In this document: piece after piece, positions 39,101 to 44,813 of the stretch
How positions within the stretch are numbered: position 1 is the first letter of the stretch
How the letters are laid out: each line of letters begins with the position of its first letter
NCBI RefSeq assembly: GCF_009789235.1
Contig: NZ_WSTB01000008.1
Span: forward strand, 62,001 to 126,000
Direction of reading: 5' to 3'
Length of the DNA: 64,000 nucleotides
Source of the DNA: Flavobacterium hydrocarbonoxydans
GTDB lineage: Bacteria; Bacteroidota; Bacteroidia; Flavobacteriales; Flavobacteriaceae
Notes under the pieces: model-generated
Seen by the model: only the letters and a program-made list of their open reading frames with translations
Told to the model about the DNA's origin: nothing
Databases searched by the model: none
Translations under genes and position numbers: made by a program

Positions 39101-40474
39101 CGTTGGTGTTGGATACGAAGGATAAAAAGGATTAGGAATAATACGTGTGGGTCCATCTACAATCTGCCAGCTTAATTGTCCATTTCCTGAAGTTGTAACG
39201 GGTATAGTTGCAGAAGAAACATCACAGGCTAAAACCTGATCAGTACCAGATATTGACATTATCTCTTCAAGAGTAACATTATAATTCCCTGTACTAGTAC
39301 AACCAGTAGCACTATTGTTTAGCGTATAAACAAAATTATAAGTACCTATAGTAATCATGCCTGAAACAACCGTGGAAGGTGAATTCGGACTTTGAATCGT
39401 TGCTGATGGACCTCCTGTTTGTGACCAAACCACGCTTTCATTTACATATAAAGGAACCGTTCCTTGCAAAACAGTTGAGGTACGCCCATCACAATATATC
39501 AAATTTGCATCACCTACATCCGTAACATCTGCAGTTGGCGGAGGGACCGTTATGGTAACTTCTGCGACACCATTGGCACAAGGCCCAGAAACTGTCCATC
39601 TTAAAACATAAACTCCTTCGACTAACCCATTGACAGTTGTATTATTATCATTTGAATTTGAAAACCCAGGCACAGTTGGCCCTGAAACCACTGTCCAAAC
39701 CCCTTTTTGCTCTTCACTTCCGTTTTCATTTCCACCATAACTACCATTTAGCTGATACGATTGTGTCGAAGAATAACAATTTGAAAGAGTAACATTAGAT
39801 CCTGCCGTAACAGGCATCACTCCTCCTAAAGTAGTAATTACTACTTCATCATAGGACTGACAATTTGAACTTGTATTATTTATTGTCCATCGTAAAGTTG
39901 TGGTTCCGGATGTAGTACCGGAAACGGTAATATTAGTAGTTGGCGAACCGGGATTACTGATACTAATTCCTGCATTATTTCCTCCCTGAATTGACCATGT
40001 CCCTGTTTCAGATGCTCCAACTGGATTACCTGCTAAAGGATAAGTACCCTGACAATAGGTTTTATCATCCCCTGCTTTTGCAAGTGTTAAAGGTTTCACT
40101 GTTATTAGAACGTCATCAAATATTGTAGAGCCATCCTGACATTGAGCCGTAAGTCTAAAACCATAAGTATTACCCGGAGCTGCTCCTGTAACTAAACTTT
40201 GCACTAAATTTGGGTCAACTATGTTTACTGCTGGCCCAGAAATCTGAGTCCATACAGGATTTTGTAAAAAACCACTACCGGCATTAGAAGTACCTAATAA
40301 ATAAAATCTATCTGGCGCCATACCAGTTTCTCCACCTGGGCAAATAGAACGTTCAACATTTGCATTTACAGTACAGTCCTGCGAAAAAGCATAAATTGGA
40401 AGTATTAGAAATAAAAAAAAGAAGAAAGTCTTGTTTAATCTTTTAAAAAATTCATCAGAGTAATTTATTTTCAT
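24116..40474 (-). CDS. Giant secreted multidomain repeat protein with T9SS type B C-terminal domain
   Basis: A 5452-residue predicted cell-surface or secreted protein. The ATG at 40474 gives a signal peptide ending in ILPIYAFSQ; a longer reading from 40534 overlaps a -7 box and is rejected. Order of parts: about 16 PKD-like repeats with the VAGPDQTICN and YVFRWTISNG signatures (residues ~35-1455); 14 Ig-like repeats with ITTQPVGTTICSGA and YQWQSSANGTSGW (1455-2775); one SprB-like repeat (EYSIDGGAFQASNIFENL); about 20 NGxxG repeats of ~105 residues (2860-4985); three DUF11/DUF7507-like repeats (YSFTVKNTGNVLLTNV); and a gliding-motility-type C-terminal domain (AVSPNNDTKNDFF, YDRWGVLVYE, SGTYFYVITYK). 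This is a candidate adhesin or surface filament exported by the T9SS. No ligand can be inferred. Confidence 0.9.
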   Translation of the reverse strand: MKINYSDEFFKRLNKTFFFFLFLILPIYAFSQDCTVNANVERSICPGGETGMAPDRFYLLGTSNAGSGFLQNPVWTQISGPAVNIVDPNLVQSLVTGAAPGNTYGFRLTAQCQDGSTIFDDVLITVKPLTLAKAGDDKTYCQGTYPLAGNPVGASETGTWSIQGGNNAGISISNPGSPTTNITVSGTTSGTTTLRWTINNTSSNCQSYDEVVITTLGGVMPVTAGSNVTLSNCYSSTQSYQLNGSYGGNENGSEEQKGVWTVVSGPTVPGFSNSNDNNTTVNGLVEGVYVLRWTVSGPCANGVAEVTITVPPPTADVTDVGDANLIYCDGRTSTVLQGTVPLYVNESVVWSQTGGPSATIQSPNSPSTVVSGMITIGTYNFVYTLNNSATGCTSTGNYNVTLEEIMSISGTDQVLACDVSSATIPVTTSGNGQLSWQIVDGPTRIIPNPFYPSYPTPTVNFSGNSLTVDNLNYSGTYIIRLIKAPNLGSQCETVYDDVYVTVSNQPDNSSAGTTQTLNCSSTSATLAGSIPTNGVGSWSQVSGPSEAIFNNVKNPQAQVTGLVNGRYEFRWTISGGAACSVTQDTVEVLVSSTTPTASEAGLDQTVCFGAPFVLQGNTPIIDETGTWTVTPSAGVVFSDVNDPNATVTGLAQNTVYTFTWTIVNGCGTSSSDVVITTTTTEGANADAGADQCLATGVTSISLTANNPSPGTGLWTKISGTGGTITNPTQFNTTVTGVSDGNYEFKWTVTNVGCSDGEDTVTITIAPTITVATAGPDQNFCGDTVTVTGNTPAAGESGLWEFVSGGDGPVITNPTSPTTTITGLTAGSWVYKWTISRGVCAVSSDSVQLNIDQAPSTAVAGPDQVVCNQTSVTLAATAPSVGSGIWSLVSGPNSPVFSNVASNTSTVSNLVTGEYILEWTTYTGINCPPSKDQVSIKVTEVAVAGSDFSTCLVGPLLLFGNPTSTGTWSYVSGGTTAPTITTTGNNSAAVTGLTPGVYVFRYTIPAQGSCPQSSDDIQVTVNGQITGTPNAGPDQTLCSAGSPTIQLDASPDTETAGTWTVLFGPSGGTFNDATSPNAIFTPSATGFGIYVFEWKVSSGTCSESDQVRVEYAASPSAAVIEGDNAICGSTTELTATTPTIGTGKWTQDSGPTTAVFSSTILPTTTVSNLTTTGGVYVFRWTVTNGAICTPTTDTVQITVTANLTTPNAGPDQTICQTEIATLAANAITVGSGQWSRLSGPAGTFSNNTSPTSTFTPTGGAGTYVLRWTSTNLSCSFTDDMSLTVDPLPTTSVAGSPFSVCQFESVNLNGNSPTVGTGLWSQVSGPTTVVFETPNSPTTAVLGTQTGSYVFQWTISNGSCPPSSSNVTVTINPLPPLAVAGPDQTICNISTVTLAGNNPSPATGLWSFVSPANGAIITSPTTFNTTVTNLPVGITRLKWTTSNGSCTPYSDEVNIIRPSDLITSPITSDTVICQGGTISLTTNPSGSIAPYTYQWQTSANGTSGWTNVSGQTNASFTTASSLVTGIYYYRVIVNSSCAQVTSNVAKLTIIADPVITTQPVGNTICSGATHTMTVAATTTNGAAGTIAYQWQSSTSSTSGFVNVTGGTGATSATYTTAALTSNLYYRVRVTQAGSGCETFTNPALVSVVTFTAQPSAPAPICIGGVVTVSVTASLGGGSGNITYQWQSSANGTSGWANVSGGTGSTTASYTSGGLSASTFYRCIVTSSTTNCSITSNAVQAVVVADPAISTQPTGGTICTGGTFTLTATATGGTPSLNYQWYSSADNISFALISGATSNTFTTPALTASTYYRVDVSATGNGCGVATSNSALVTVIVDPTVTQQPVGSTICSGATHTMNVVASSNPAGGALAYQWQSSANGTSGWANVTGGTGATSATYTTAALTSNLYYRVRITQGLNGCEVFSNATPVYVTRITTQPVTPAAICIGGIVNLNVVATLSGGAGTLSYQWQSNTGSSWVDEGNASATTANFTSNALSVTTRFRCIVTSSTTNCNLTSNEVTVTVVPDPSITTQPVGTTICSGANHTMSVVATNGTPGLTYQWLSSTNNSIFTAISGATSATYSTPNLTQTTYYRVDVSASGNGCTTINSSVATVEVLSDIKITADPQSTNVCSGSTANLSVAVSEGTGSYSYQWKTSNSVAGPFTDISGANASTYTTPVLTQNTFYQVVISDNGLGCDPITSKIAAVIIPSIVTQPATPATVCVGGTVSVSTLASANNGSATFAYQWQSSANGTSGWANVTDGTGANAASYTSGPLTVNTYFRCIITSSTPTCTLTTNVVMANVIPDPTIATQPTGGIICEGATFTLSATASNGSGSYSYQWQQSLDGTTGWANISGANATTYTTDVLNIDTFYRLQVTDSGIGCGVVNSSAALVEVSPDIKINTDPQSVNICSGTTTTLSVVVSEGTGAYSYQWKTSNFIAGPFIDISGANASTYTTPALTQNTFYQVLVSDSGLGCDPVTSEIAAVIIPSIVTQPLVPATVCVGGTISVSTLASANTGSATFAYQWQSSANGTSGWANVSDGTGANTPSYTSGPLAADTYFRCVITSSTPACTLTTNVVMATVIPDPTILTQPSGGNICEGGTFTLTASAADGSGGYAYQWQKSSDGIAAWSNIAGANSTSYTTDILNVDTYYRLQVTDSGIGCGVVNSDPAKVSVFESPIISAQPIDQEVCINQSVTFTVAATGNVPSSTLIYQWQTASALAGPYTDVTTGTGGTTASYTTPNYATAGNRYFRVLISQSQSGCQTISNQVTLNVFDAPVVPIGLVTQQPSCTNDFGTIAITNPDLGTGYEYSIDGGAFQASNIFENLTSGAKQITVRKVGLTTCVSNPANFTIFNKICAVPETFATISGDAGGDTDPLTILDSDTLDDDADNSVNSLGASPNVTVTINTALSSSVLIFDPLTNIITVPFGTPADDYILTYTICEVANPANCSTATETIVVTTAGIDARIDVVPFVVNGYTGQTNVINALTNDKLNSLQATTSNVIISIVTPAQPIVTGNNNVPVLNTATGNVSVPAGTVKGLYEIKYRICQVGNLTNCDQASILVQVGTTIINAEDDSNSHNINGYVGEANSFNAIIDANDTLDGVPITALNFNQITVTQYQAATPLYVGANVPVFSEATGNVSIPAGTPAGTYYIKYRICEKLNPANCDDASISIVVDPAPLEVNDDVVNNVNGYEGAVNVINAYTNALGADEFNGQVININLTGVLIPTIIAPATPINGGPVPELLIASGRVNIPAGTPAGQYQIKYRICEKLNTPNLPALIPSNCDDAIITINVIEPVIIADDDTVLSVNGYEGAPDVINAYDNDSLNNSVLDLSTITTTIISSPSAINGGPVPSFDTTTGLVSVAAGTPSGNYKFVYEICENLNAGNCDQAIISITVISAAISAVDDTNFSAINGFVGDPNAISALDNDTLNGIPVVLSNVTISNIVPAVSINGGAIPVLDPATGIVSVPPGTSAGSYTIGYRLSENLNQANFDTATITVTVEAPVIEANHNIVTGINGYVGAVNAIDVIVNDRLNLLPTDLTKVTITVDAPAVAINSGPVPVLEPLTGVVSIPAGTPAGNYQIDYTICEKLNPLNCNDASVFINVIAAPIVANDDDASGINGYVGATNVLNALTNDELNGVLVLPSQVVISDIVPATAINGSPVPVLNATMGIVEVPAGTAAGDYIIEYRLSEKLNLSNFDTALITINVIETVIIANDDSTGTINGYVGTANALNAITNDRLNGVDIDLTEITITALGTTAPLTATNGIVPILDTTTGIVSVPAGTSAGVYTIDYRITENLNPSNFDEAVITINVIPTSIDANDDFAEAINGFEGENNVVNTLANDTLNGVPVQFLEVDIQSLGTTVPVGSTNGVVPILNTFAGFVDVPAGTSAGTYIINYEICEKLNPTNCSQANIRIVVEEASIVALDDTIAGINGYEGADNVLNAFTDNDTYNGVLLTDVSLVTPTITSPATPINGGLVPSLDLVTGFVDVPAGTPAGAYQIGYSICENVNPTNCDEAVINIIVIEPTIVATDDAVGGIVGYTGANNVINAYANDELNNDPVVVADINRTLITAASSINGAPVPVLNLLTGNVDVPAGTHAGEYKIVYKICDKLNPTNCDEATITITVITAPIDAVDDAIANINGYEGAADVLNAFTDNDTYNGVLLTDASLVTPAIISPATPINGGMVPVLDLTTGFVSIPAGTPAGAYQIRYQICENFNPANCDEAFINVIVIEPTIVATDDAVAGIVGYTGANNVINAYANDELNNDPVVVADINRTLITAASSINGAPVPELNLLTGNVDVPAGTHAGEYKIVYKICDKLNPTNCDEATITINVITASIDAVDDTNAIAINGFVGTSNAVNVLDNDTLNSVLVISSEVTITNIIPAAPINGGLVPVLDGLTGIVSVPAGTAAGTYSISYQLNENLNLTNNDSAIATIIVDTPVIEANDDTVAGINGYVGTTNAIDVIANDRLNLLATDVTKVTITIDAPAVAINGGPVPVLEPLTGFVSVPPGTPAGNYQIDYTICEKLNELNCNDASVFVNVIAAPIDAIDDTTIDINGYVGEASVLNALTNDELNGILVVPSQVVVSNIVPATPINGSSVPVLDPVTGNVDVPAGTAAGIYTIQYRLSEKLNLTNFDTAVITINVIEATIIANNDIEVNVNGYVGAVNALNVLDNDSFNDSSIDSKKAKITAINISQITITVLSPANPINGNPNIPVLDTATGIVSVPAGTPAGLYQIQYRISENLNPSNADDAIVFITVTATTIEANNDTALNINGFEGQANVLNVIPNDNLNGVAVDLAEITIGLISPATAINGGLVPMLDLATGSVSVPAGTPSGTYTIRYSICENLNPSNCSEANAVVTVISGPILAVDDEALGINGLDGANNVVDVLLNDELDSSTPPTLSQVTISVLSPADKIDSDEVPVLDPATGFVSVPPGTSSGIYTIAYGICENLNSLNCSEAVIKIEVLQPAVELIKRGVFVDANGDGYAQPGEIIRYSFLVRNTGAIDLQNVMITDPKATIVGSPIAILTVGQSNFTNYTATYTLTQADINLGTVENQALVTAQPAIGSAIQDLSDSDDPTLAGKDDPTITLVNQFKEITLIKSGQLTGTGGAGSIINYSFTVKNTGNVLLTNVVIDDPLIGDNPIVVTPNVLAPGQIGTATASYTVTVPDVANGEVMNTAMVMGEAPDGSVVDDISDSNDPALTGDDDPTIIDLTMVPQIDIEKTATFNDENKNGYAEIGETITYNFTITNTGNVVLVNVVVSDTKEGVVLSGGPIVLRQGETDTNAFKGTYVLTKEDIEAGEVTNLATVNAVSPEGLTTTDKDEVTLTLNPCVVKIYNAVSPNNDTKNDFFKIQGIECYQDSYVEIYDRWGVLVYEVEGYDNNDETHRFNGFSEGRTTVKQSEGLPSGTYFYVITYKTFLGENIHQNGYLYLSR
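24119..24432 (-). other. T9SS type B (gliding motility-associated) C-terminal sorting domain
   Basis: The last ~105 residues of the giant protein carry AVSPNNDTKNDFFKIQGIE, YDRWGVLVYE, FNGFSEGRTT and the terminal GTYFYVITYK...GYLYLSR. These are the hallmarks of the type B domain that targets proteins such as SprB for type IX export. Confidence 0.88.
24433..25515 (-). repeat. Three DUF11/DUF7507-like repeats
   Basis: Three consecutive ~115-residue units share RYSFLVRNTGAIDLQNV, NYSFTVKNTGNVLLTNV or TYNFTITNTGNVVLVNV, followed by an acidic D-rich end (SDSDDPTLAGKDDPTI in the first). They form the stalk next to the sorting domain. Confidence 0.8.
25515..31890 (-). repeat. About twenty ~105-residue NGxxG repeats
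   Basis: Each unit reads roughly DD-x5-NGYxGxxN, then NDxLN, INGGxVPxLD, TGxVSVPAGTxAGxY and YxICEKLNPxNCDxA. The first unit is degenerate. Unit 18 has a short insertion (DSKKAKITAINIS) and unit 4 has an expanded C-terminal loop. Fourteen units have both cysteines of the C-x7-C pair (spacing longer in unit 4) and six have neither. Confidence 0.85.
27425..28690 (-). repeat. Recent tandem duplication of a two-domain (630-bp) block
   Basis: The stretches near 27425-28060 and 28055-28690 match closely at a fixed offset of 630 bp (for example GTTTGTC at 27481 and 28111, TTACCAAACT at 27931 and 28561). The encoded units 12 and 14 differ by about four residues in 105. Confidence 0.8.
31895..32145 (-). 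repeat. Single SprB-like repeat between the Ig-like and NGxxG blocks
   Basis: The segment with SCTNDFGTIAITNPDLG, YEYSIDGGAFQ and ITVRKVGLTTCVS resembles SprB repeats found in gliding adhesins. It occurs once, at about residues 2775-2860. Confidence 0.6.
32150..36110 (-). repeat. Fourteen Ig-like repeats
   Basis: Units of about 85-100 residues alternate between motifs of the type TQPVGTTICSGA, TQPATPATVCVGG and TQPTGGIICEGA, each followed by YQWQSS and YYRVxV or YFRCIV strands. A three-unit block recurs at an offset of 843 bp (units 8-10 against 11-13). Confidence 0.82.
36110..40380 (-). repeat. About sixteen PKD-like repeats
   Basis: Units of about 85-95 residues begin VAGPDQTICN or a variant, then GTWSxVSGP, NPTSPTTTITGL and YVFRWTISNG. 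These recur from about residue 35 to 1455 in the giant protein. Confidence 0.82.
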
Positions 40475-40533
40475 AATCACAATTTTGGAATTAAATTCAA
40501 AGGCGAAAAAATATAAGACTGGGGGCTTTAACA

Positions 40534-40541
40534 CAAATTTA
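40534..40541 (-). promoter_or_regulatory. -7 promoter box for the giant repeat-protein gene
   Basis: TAAATTTG on the minus strand, 59 nt before the preferred ATG at 40474. No convincing -33 box was seen. Confidence 0.45.
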
Positions 40542-40742
40542 TAAAAAAAACCTGTAAAACCCTAATAAATAGACTGATTATTAGGTAGTTACACTTTAAG
40601 CAAAAATCAAACGCAACTGTTTGATTTTTAATTAATTACATATAAGAAATAAAATTCTTATAAAAAATAATGAAATTAAATTAACAATCTATCAGATTTT
40701 TGAAAAAATATCAGCAGGTGAAAAATCGTAAATGAAAAGAAA

Positions 40743-41666
40743 TTACTTCATAAAAAGAATATTTCGTTTCAAACCTTCGAACTTGGTTCTTTTAATTGGG
40801 GAATTTTTGAAAACGATTCTAAAAGTCTCTTCTGTCATTTCTGTCCAGTCTTTTTTAGTAAAAGAAAGTAAGTCAGGATTGGGATTGAATAATGGTTCTG
40901 AGTGTGATTTTGAGAATCGATTCCAGGGGCAAACATCCTGGCAGGTATCACAACCAAACATCCAATCATCAAATTTTCCTTTCATTTCATGAGGAATATT
41001 TTCTTTTAGTTCGATGGTAAAATACGAGATACATTTACTACCATCTACCACATAAGGAGCCACAATTGCCTCGGTTGGACAAGCGTCAATACAAGCCGTG
41101 CAAGAACCACAATGATCAGTTGTCGCGTAATCATATTCCAGATCAAGGTCTAGAATAAGCTCGGCAATAAAATAAAAAGAACCTACTTTTTGAGTTAATA
41201 AATTGCTGTTTTTTCCTCTCCAGCCCAAACCGCTTTTGGCAGCCCAAGCTTTATCCAAAACGGGTGCAGAATCTACAAATGCTCGGCCTGAAACCTCACC
41301 AATATTCTCTTGAATGGAATGCAGTAACTCTTTTAATTTTTCTTTGATGACAAAATGATAATCTTGTCCGTAAGCATATTTGGAAATTTTGAAACTCTCT
41401 GAATTTTGAGCTTCGGAAGGATAATAATTTAATAAAAGTGAAACCACACTTTTTGCATCATCAACTAACAGGGTCGGGTCAAGACGCTTGTCAAAATGGT
41501 TTTCCATATAGGACATTTGCCCATGATGATTGTTATTGAGCCAGGCTTCTAATCTTGGCGCTTCTTCTTCCAGAAAACCAGCTTTAGATATACCACAAGA
41601 AAGAAAACCAAGTCTTTTTGCTTCGGATTTTATGAATTTTGAATATGTTTCTTTCGAATTTATCAA
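40743..41666 (-). CDS. queG: Epoxyqueuosine reductase
   Basis: A 307-residue iron-sulfur and cobalamin enzyme that makes the last step of queuosine, a modified base in tRNAs for Tyr, His, Asp and Asn. Two 4Fe-4S clusters are seen in [16 protein letters not shown] (about residue 188) and [16 protein letters not shown] (about residue 239). The N-terminal part has [15 protein letters not shown] and [20 protein letters not shown]. The frame opens with a TTG at 41666 and no closer ATG gives a full-length protein. The structured element copy B lies just upstream. Confidence 0.93.
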   Translation of the reverse strand: MINSKETYSKFIKSEAKRLGFLSCGISKAGFLEEEAPRLEAWLNNNHHGQMSYMENHFDKRLDPTLLVDDAKSVVSLLLNYYPSEAQNSESFKISKYAYGQDYHFVIKEKLKELLHSIQENIGEVSGRAFVDSAPVLDKAWAAKSGLGWRGKNSNLLTQKVGSFYFIAELILDLDLEYDYATTDHCGSCTACIDACPTEAIVAPYVVDGSKCISYFTIELKENIPHEMKGKFDDWMFGCDTCQDVCPWNRFSKSHSEPLFNPNPDLLSFTKKDWTEMTEETFRIVFKNSPIKRTKFEGLKRNILFMK

Positions 41667-41683
41667 TGCTAAATGTTATATGA

Positions 41684-41775
41684 AACGAAATGCCTAGCCC
41701 AGACAGAAACGGCATCCTTTGCTTGCCTTCTTTAGGCAGGCAAAGATATAGTGGATGGCTGGAAAAAGCTCCTAA
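41684..41775. ncRNA. Structured intergenic element, copy B
   Basis: Flanks match copy A at 8911: TGCCTAGCCCAGACAGAA on the left and GGATGGCTGGAAAAAGCTCC on the right. The central stem CTTTGCTTGCC/GGCAGGCAAAG differs from copy A in sequence but keeps the fold. Its one imperfect pair would be G-U if the plus strand is the RNA and C-A if the minus strand is. It fills the gap between ruvB and queG and lies about 20-110 nt before the queG start. Confidence 0.55.
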
Positions 41776-41776
41776 A

Positions 41777-42799
41777 TTAAAATAATCCGCCTTGAATATT
41801 GGTATTGATTTTTCCTAAATGTTTATACGCTTTATCAGTCACTTCACGCCCGCGAGGAGTTCGCATGATAAATCCCTCCTGAATCAGGAACGGCTCATAG
41901 ACTTCTTCGATTGTTTCGCTACTTTCGGATACTGCTGTCGCCAATGTCGAAAGTCCAACGGGTCCTCCTTTGAATTTATTGATAATGGTTAACAGAATTT
42001 TGTTATCCATTTCGTCAAGACCATGAGCATCGACATTCAGGGCTTTTAAGGCGTAACGGGCAATTTCTATGTCAATTGTTCCGTTGCCTTTTATTTGCGC
42101 AAAATCACGGACCCTACGTAATAAAGCATTAGCAATACGAGGTGTTCCACGACTACGGCCCGCAATTTCGATGGCAGCGTCCAATGAAATAGGCATTTTT
42201 AATATTGATGCACTTCTTTCGACAATTGTTGTTAAAAGTTCGGTGGTATAATATTGTAAACGTGATGAAATTCCGAAACGAGCACGCATTGGAGCAGTAA
42301 GTAATCCTGAACGAGTTGTAGCGCCAATAAGCGTAAAAGGATTCAGATTGATTTGAACTGTTCTGGCATTTGGGCCCGATTCGATCATAATATCAATCTT
42401 GAAATCTTCCATTGCCGAATATAAATATTCTTCGACAATTGGGCTTAAACGATGAATTTCATCAATAAACAAAACATCTCTTTCGTCAAGATTGGTCAGC
42501 AATCCAGCCAAATCACCTGGTTTGTCTAAAACTGGTCCAGATGTGATTTTTATACCAACTTCCAATTCATTGGCCAAAATATTAGCCAAAGTGGTTTTCC
42601 CTAATCCAGGAGGCCCGTGAAATAAAGTATGATCAAGTGCTTCGCCACGCTGATTAGCGGCTGCAACAAAAACTTTTAAGTTCTCTAATACCTGATCTTG
42701 TCCCGCAAAATCATCAAATGACAGCGGACGCAATCTTTTTTCGAGATCTAATTCTTCTGGGTTATATCCTTTTGTAGTCGGGTCTAGATTTTCATTCAT
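41777..42799 (-). CDS. ruvB: Holliday junction branch migration helicase RuvB
   Basis: A 340-residue AAA+ motor that forms hexameric rings on Holliday junctions with RuvA. The Walker A motif GPPGLGKT is at residues 62-69. The Walker B is [10 protein letters not shown], sensor 1 is [10 protein letters not shown], and the arginine finger region is APMRARFG. The C-terminal winged helix contains [17 protein letters not shown]. It is separated from ruvA, as is common in this phylum. Confidence 0.97.
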   Translation of the reverse strand: MNENLDPTTKGYNPEELDLEKRLRPLSFDDFAGQDQVLENLKVFVAAANQRGEALDHTLFHGPPGLGKTTLANILANELEVGIKITSGPVLDKPGDLAGLLTNLDERDVLFIDEIHRLSPIVEEYLYSAMEDFKIDIMIESGPNARTVQINLNPFTLIGATTRSGLLTAPMRARFGISSRLQYYTTELLTTIVERSASILKMPISLDAAIEIAGRSRGTPRIANALLRRVRDFAQIKGNGTIDIEIARYALKALNVDAHGLDEMDNKILLTIINKFKGGPVGLSTLATAVSESSETIEEVYEPFLIQEGFIMRTPRGREVTDKAYKHLGKINTNIQGGLF

Positions 42800-42803
42800 C
42801 TTA

Positions 42804-42811
42804 CAAAGATA
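42804..42811 (-). promoter_or_regulatory. -7 promoter box for ruvB
   Basis: TATCTTTG on the minus strand, only 4 nt before the ruvB ATG. If it is used, the transcript would be nearly leaderless. Confidence 0.4.
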
Positions 42812-42941
42812 AACAAAGTAATCAGTTTGTAAAATAGATAAATTTCAAATAAAAAAGGAAATCCCAATACTTTAAATTTCAAATTTGAACTGAAACTGGA
42901 ATTTAAAGTATTGGAATTTATAATCCATTTGTAATAAAACA

Positions 42942-42973
42942 AAAAAAGACCATCTTTTCAGATGGTCTTTTTT
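42942..42973 (-). terminator. Intrinsic terminator of the act-cta operon
   Basis: AAAAAAGACCATC-TTTTCA-GATGGTCTTTTTT is a perfect 13-bp inverted repeat 10 nt beyond the ctaD stop. Confidence 0.88.
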
Positions 42974-42982
42974 AAAATATTT

Positions 42983-44782
42983 TTAGTGATGTAAAACTTC
43001 TTCACCTTCTTTCATTGGTACATTTTGCGGTACAAAATCTACATCATGATTTGGATTACTGTAGTCATACGGCCAACGGTACACATGAGGAATTTCACCT
43101 GGCCAGTTACCGTGAATATGTTCTACCGGAGTAGTCCACTCAAGAGTAGTTGATCTCCATGGATTTTGAACTGCTTTCTTACCGTAGAAAATACTACTAA
43201 AGAAATTGTACAAGAATACCAATTGGAAAGCTCCTCCGATTAATGCAAACATTGTAATTAAAACGTTTACGTTTTGTAAATCGTCAAACAATGGGAAATT
43301 TGTATTTGTATAATAACGTCTTGGTAAACCAGCTAATCCGATAAAGTGCATTGGGAAGAAAACTCCGTAAGCACAAACTGCTGTTACCCAAAAGTGAATA
43401 TATCCTAAATTTTTGTTTAACATTCTTCCGTACATTTTAGGGAACCAGTGGTAAATACCAGCAAACATTCCGTAAAGTGCAGAGATACCCATTACTAAGT
43501 GAAAGTGAGCAATTACGAAGTACGTATCGTGAACGTTAATATCTAAAGTACTATCTCCTAAAATGATCCCTGTTAAACCTCCAGTGATGAAAGTAGAAAC
43601 CATTCCGATAGAGAACAGCATAGCAGGGTTAAATTGTAAGTTACCTTTCCATAAAGTTGTAATCCAGTTGAACGCTTTTACAGCAGATGGAATTGCAATC
43701 AATAATGTAGTAAAAGTAAATACCGATCCTAAGAAAGGATTCATTCCTGAAAGGAACATGTGGTGACCCCAAACAATAGTTGATAAAAACGCAATGGCAA
43801 GAACAGACATAATCATCGCTCTGTATCCGAAGATTGGTTTACGAGAATTCGTAGCCATAATTTCAGAAACAAGACCCATTGCTGGTAAGATTACAATGTA
43901 AACCTCAGGGTGTCCTAAGAACCAAAATAAGTGCTCAAATAAAACTGGAGAACCACCTTGATAGTGTAAAACCTCTCCTGCAATATAAATATCAGACAAG
44001 AAAAATGAAGTTCCAAAACTTCTATCAAAAATCAATAATAATGCAGCAGACAATAATACTGGAAAGGAAATAACACCAATAATAGCTGTTACAAAAAATG
44101 TCCAGATTGTTAATGGAAGTCTAGTCATAGACATTCCTTTTGTTCTTAAGTTGATAACAGTTACGATGTAGTTCAAAGATCCCATTAATGAAGATGCAAT
44201 GAAAATAGCCATAGAAACTAACCATAAAGTCATACCTGTTCCAGAACCTGGAATCGCTTGTGGTAAAGCACTTAATGGTGGATAAATTGTCCAACCTGCA
44301 GAAGCTGGTCCAGCCTCAACAAATAAAGACGATAACATTATTACAGCAGACAAGAAAAACAACCAGTATGAAATCATATTCATAAATCCGGACGCCATAT
44401 CTCGGGCTCCAATTTGAAGTGGAATAAGTAAGTTACTAAAAGTACCACTTAATCCGGCTGTCAAAACAAAGAATACCATGATGGTACCATGAATTGTAAC
44501 CAAAGCCAGATAAATATCATTAGCCATTACACCATCCGGTGCAAATTTATCTCCTAATAAAACATTAAAGATTTTAAAAGACTCTTCAGGCCACGCCAAT
44601 TGCATTCTAAAAAGTAAAGACATTGCAATACCAATAACTCCCATTATAATACCTGTAATCAGGTATTGTTTAGCAATCATTTTGTGATCAATACTAAAAA
44701 TATATTTAGTAATGAAAGTGTCTTTATGATGATGATGTTCGTGCTCGTGATCGTGTCCGTGATCGTGTGCTTCTGCTGACAT
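42983..44782 (-). CDS. ctaD: Cytochrome c oxidase subunit I
   Basis: A 599-residue catalytic subunit of a heme-copper oxidase, with twelve or so helices. Metal ligands are visible: WGHHMFLSG (CuB histidines), GHPEVYIVILP (CuB histidine and cross-linked tyrosine), and YFVIAHFHLVMG (histidines for hemes a3 and a). The N-terminus is unusually histidine-rich (HDHGHDHEHEHHHHKD, residues 6-21) before the first helix. The gene ends the operon that begins with actA, so quinol oxidation and oxygen reduction are expressed together. Confidence 0.96.
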   Translation of the reverse strand: MSAEAHDHGHDHEHEHHHHKDTFITKYIFSIDHKMIAKQYLITGIIMGVIGIAMSLLFRMQLAWPEESFKIFNVLLGDKFAPDGVMANDIYLALVTIHGTIMVFFVLTAGLSGTFSNLLIPLQIGARDMASGFMNMISYWLFFLSAVIMLSSLFVEAGPASAGWTIYPPLSALPQAIPGSGTGMTLWLVSMAIFIASSLMGSLNYIVTVINLRTKGMSMTRLPLTIWTFFVTAIIGVISFPVLLSAALLLIFDRSFGTSFFLSDIYIAGEVLHYQGGSPVLFEHLFWFLGHPEVYIVILPAMGLVSEIMATNSRKPIFGYRAMIMSVLAIAFLSTIVWGHHMFLSGMNPFLGSVFTFTTLLIAIPSAVKAFNWITTLWKGNLQFNPAMLFSIGMVSTFITGGLTGIILGDSTLDINVHDTYFVIAHFHLVMGISALYGMFAGIYHWFPKMYGRMLNKNLGYIHFWVTAVCAYGVFFPMHFIGLAGLPRRYYTNTNFPLFDDLQNVNVLITMFALIGGAFQLVFLYNFFSSIFYGKKAVQNPWRSTTLEWTTPVEHIHGNWPGEIPHVYRWPYDYSNPNHDVDFVPQNVPMKEGEEVLHH

Positions 44783-44813
44783 ATATGTATACTTTAAATT
44801 TTCTTAATAAATA

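Noticed and set aside
24116..40474. Regularly spaced repeats that might suggest a CRISPR array or satellite.
   Set aside because: The spacing is a multiple of 3 and the repeats are protein domains in one open frame. There are no short identical direct repeats with unique spacers.
40475..40534. Longer N-terminus for the giant protein.
   Set aside because: It would start at the promoter box and place residues before the signal peptide.
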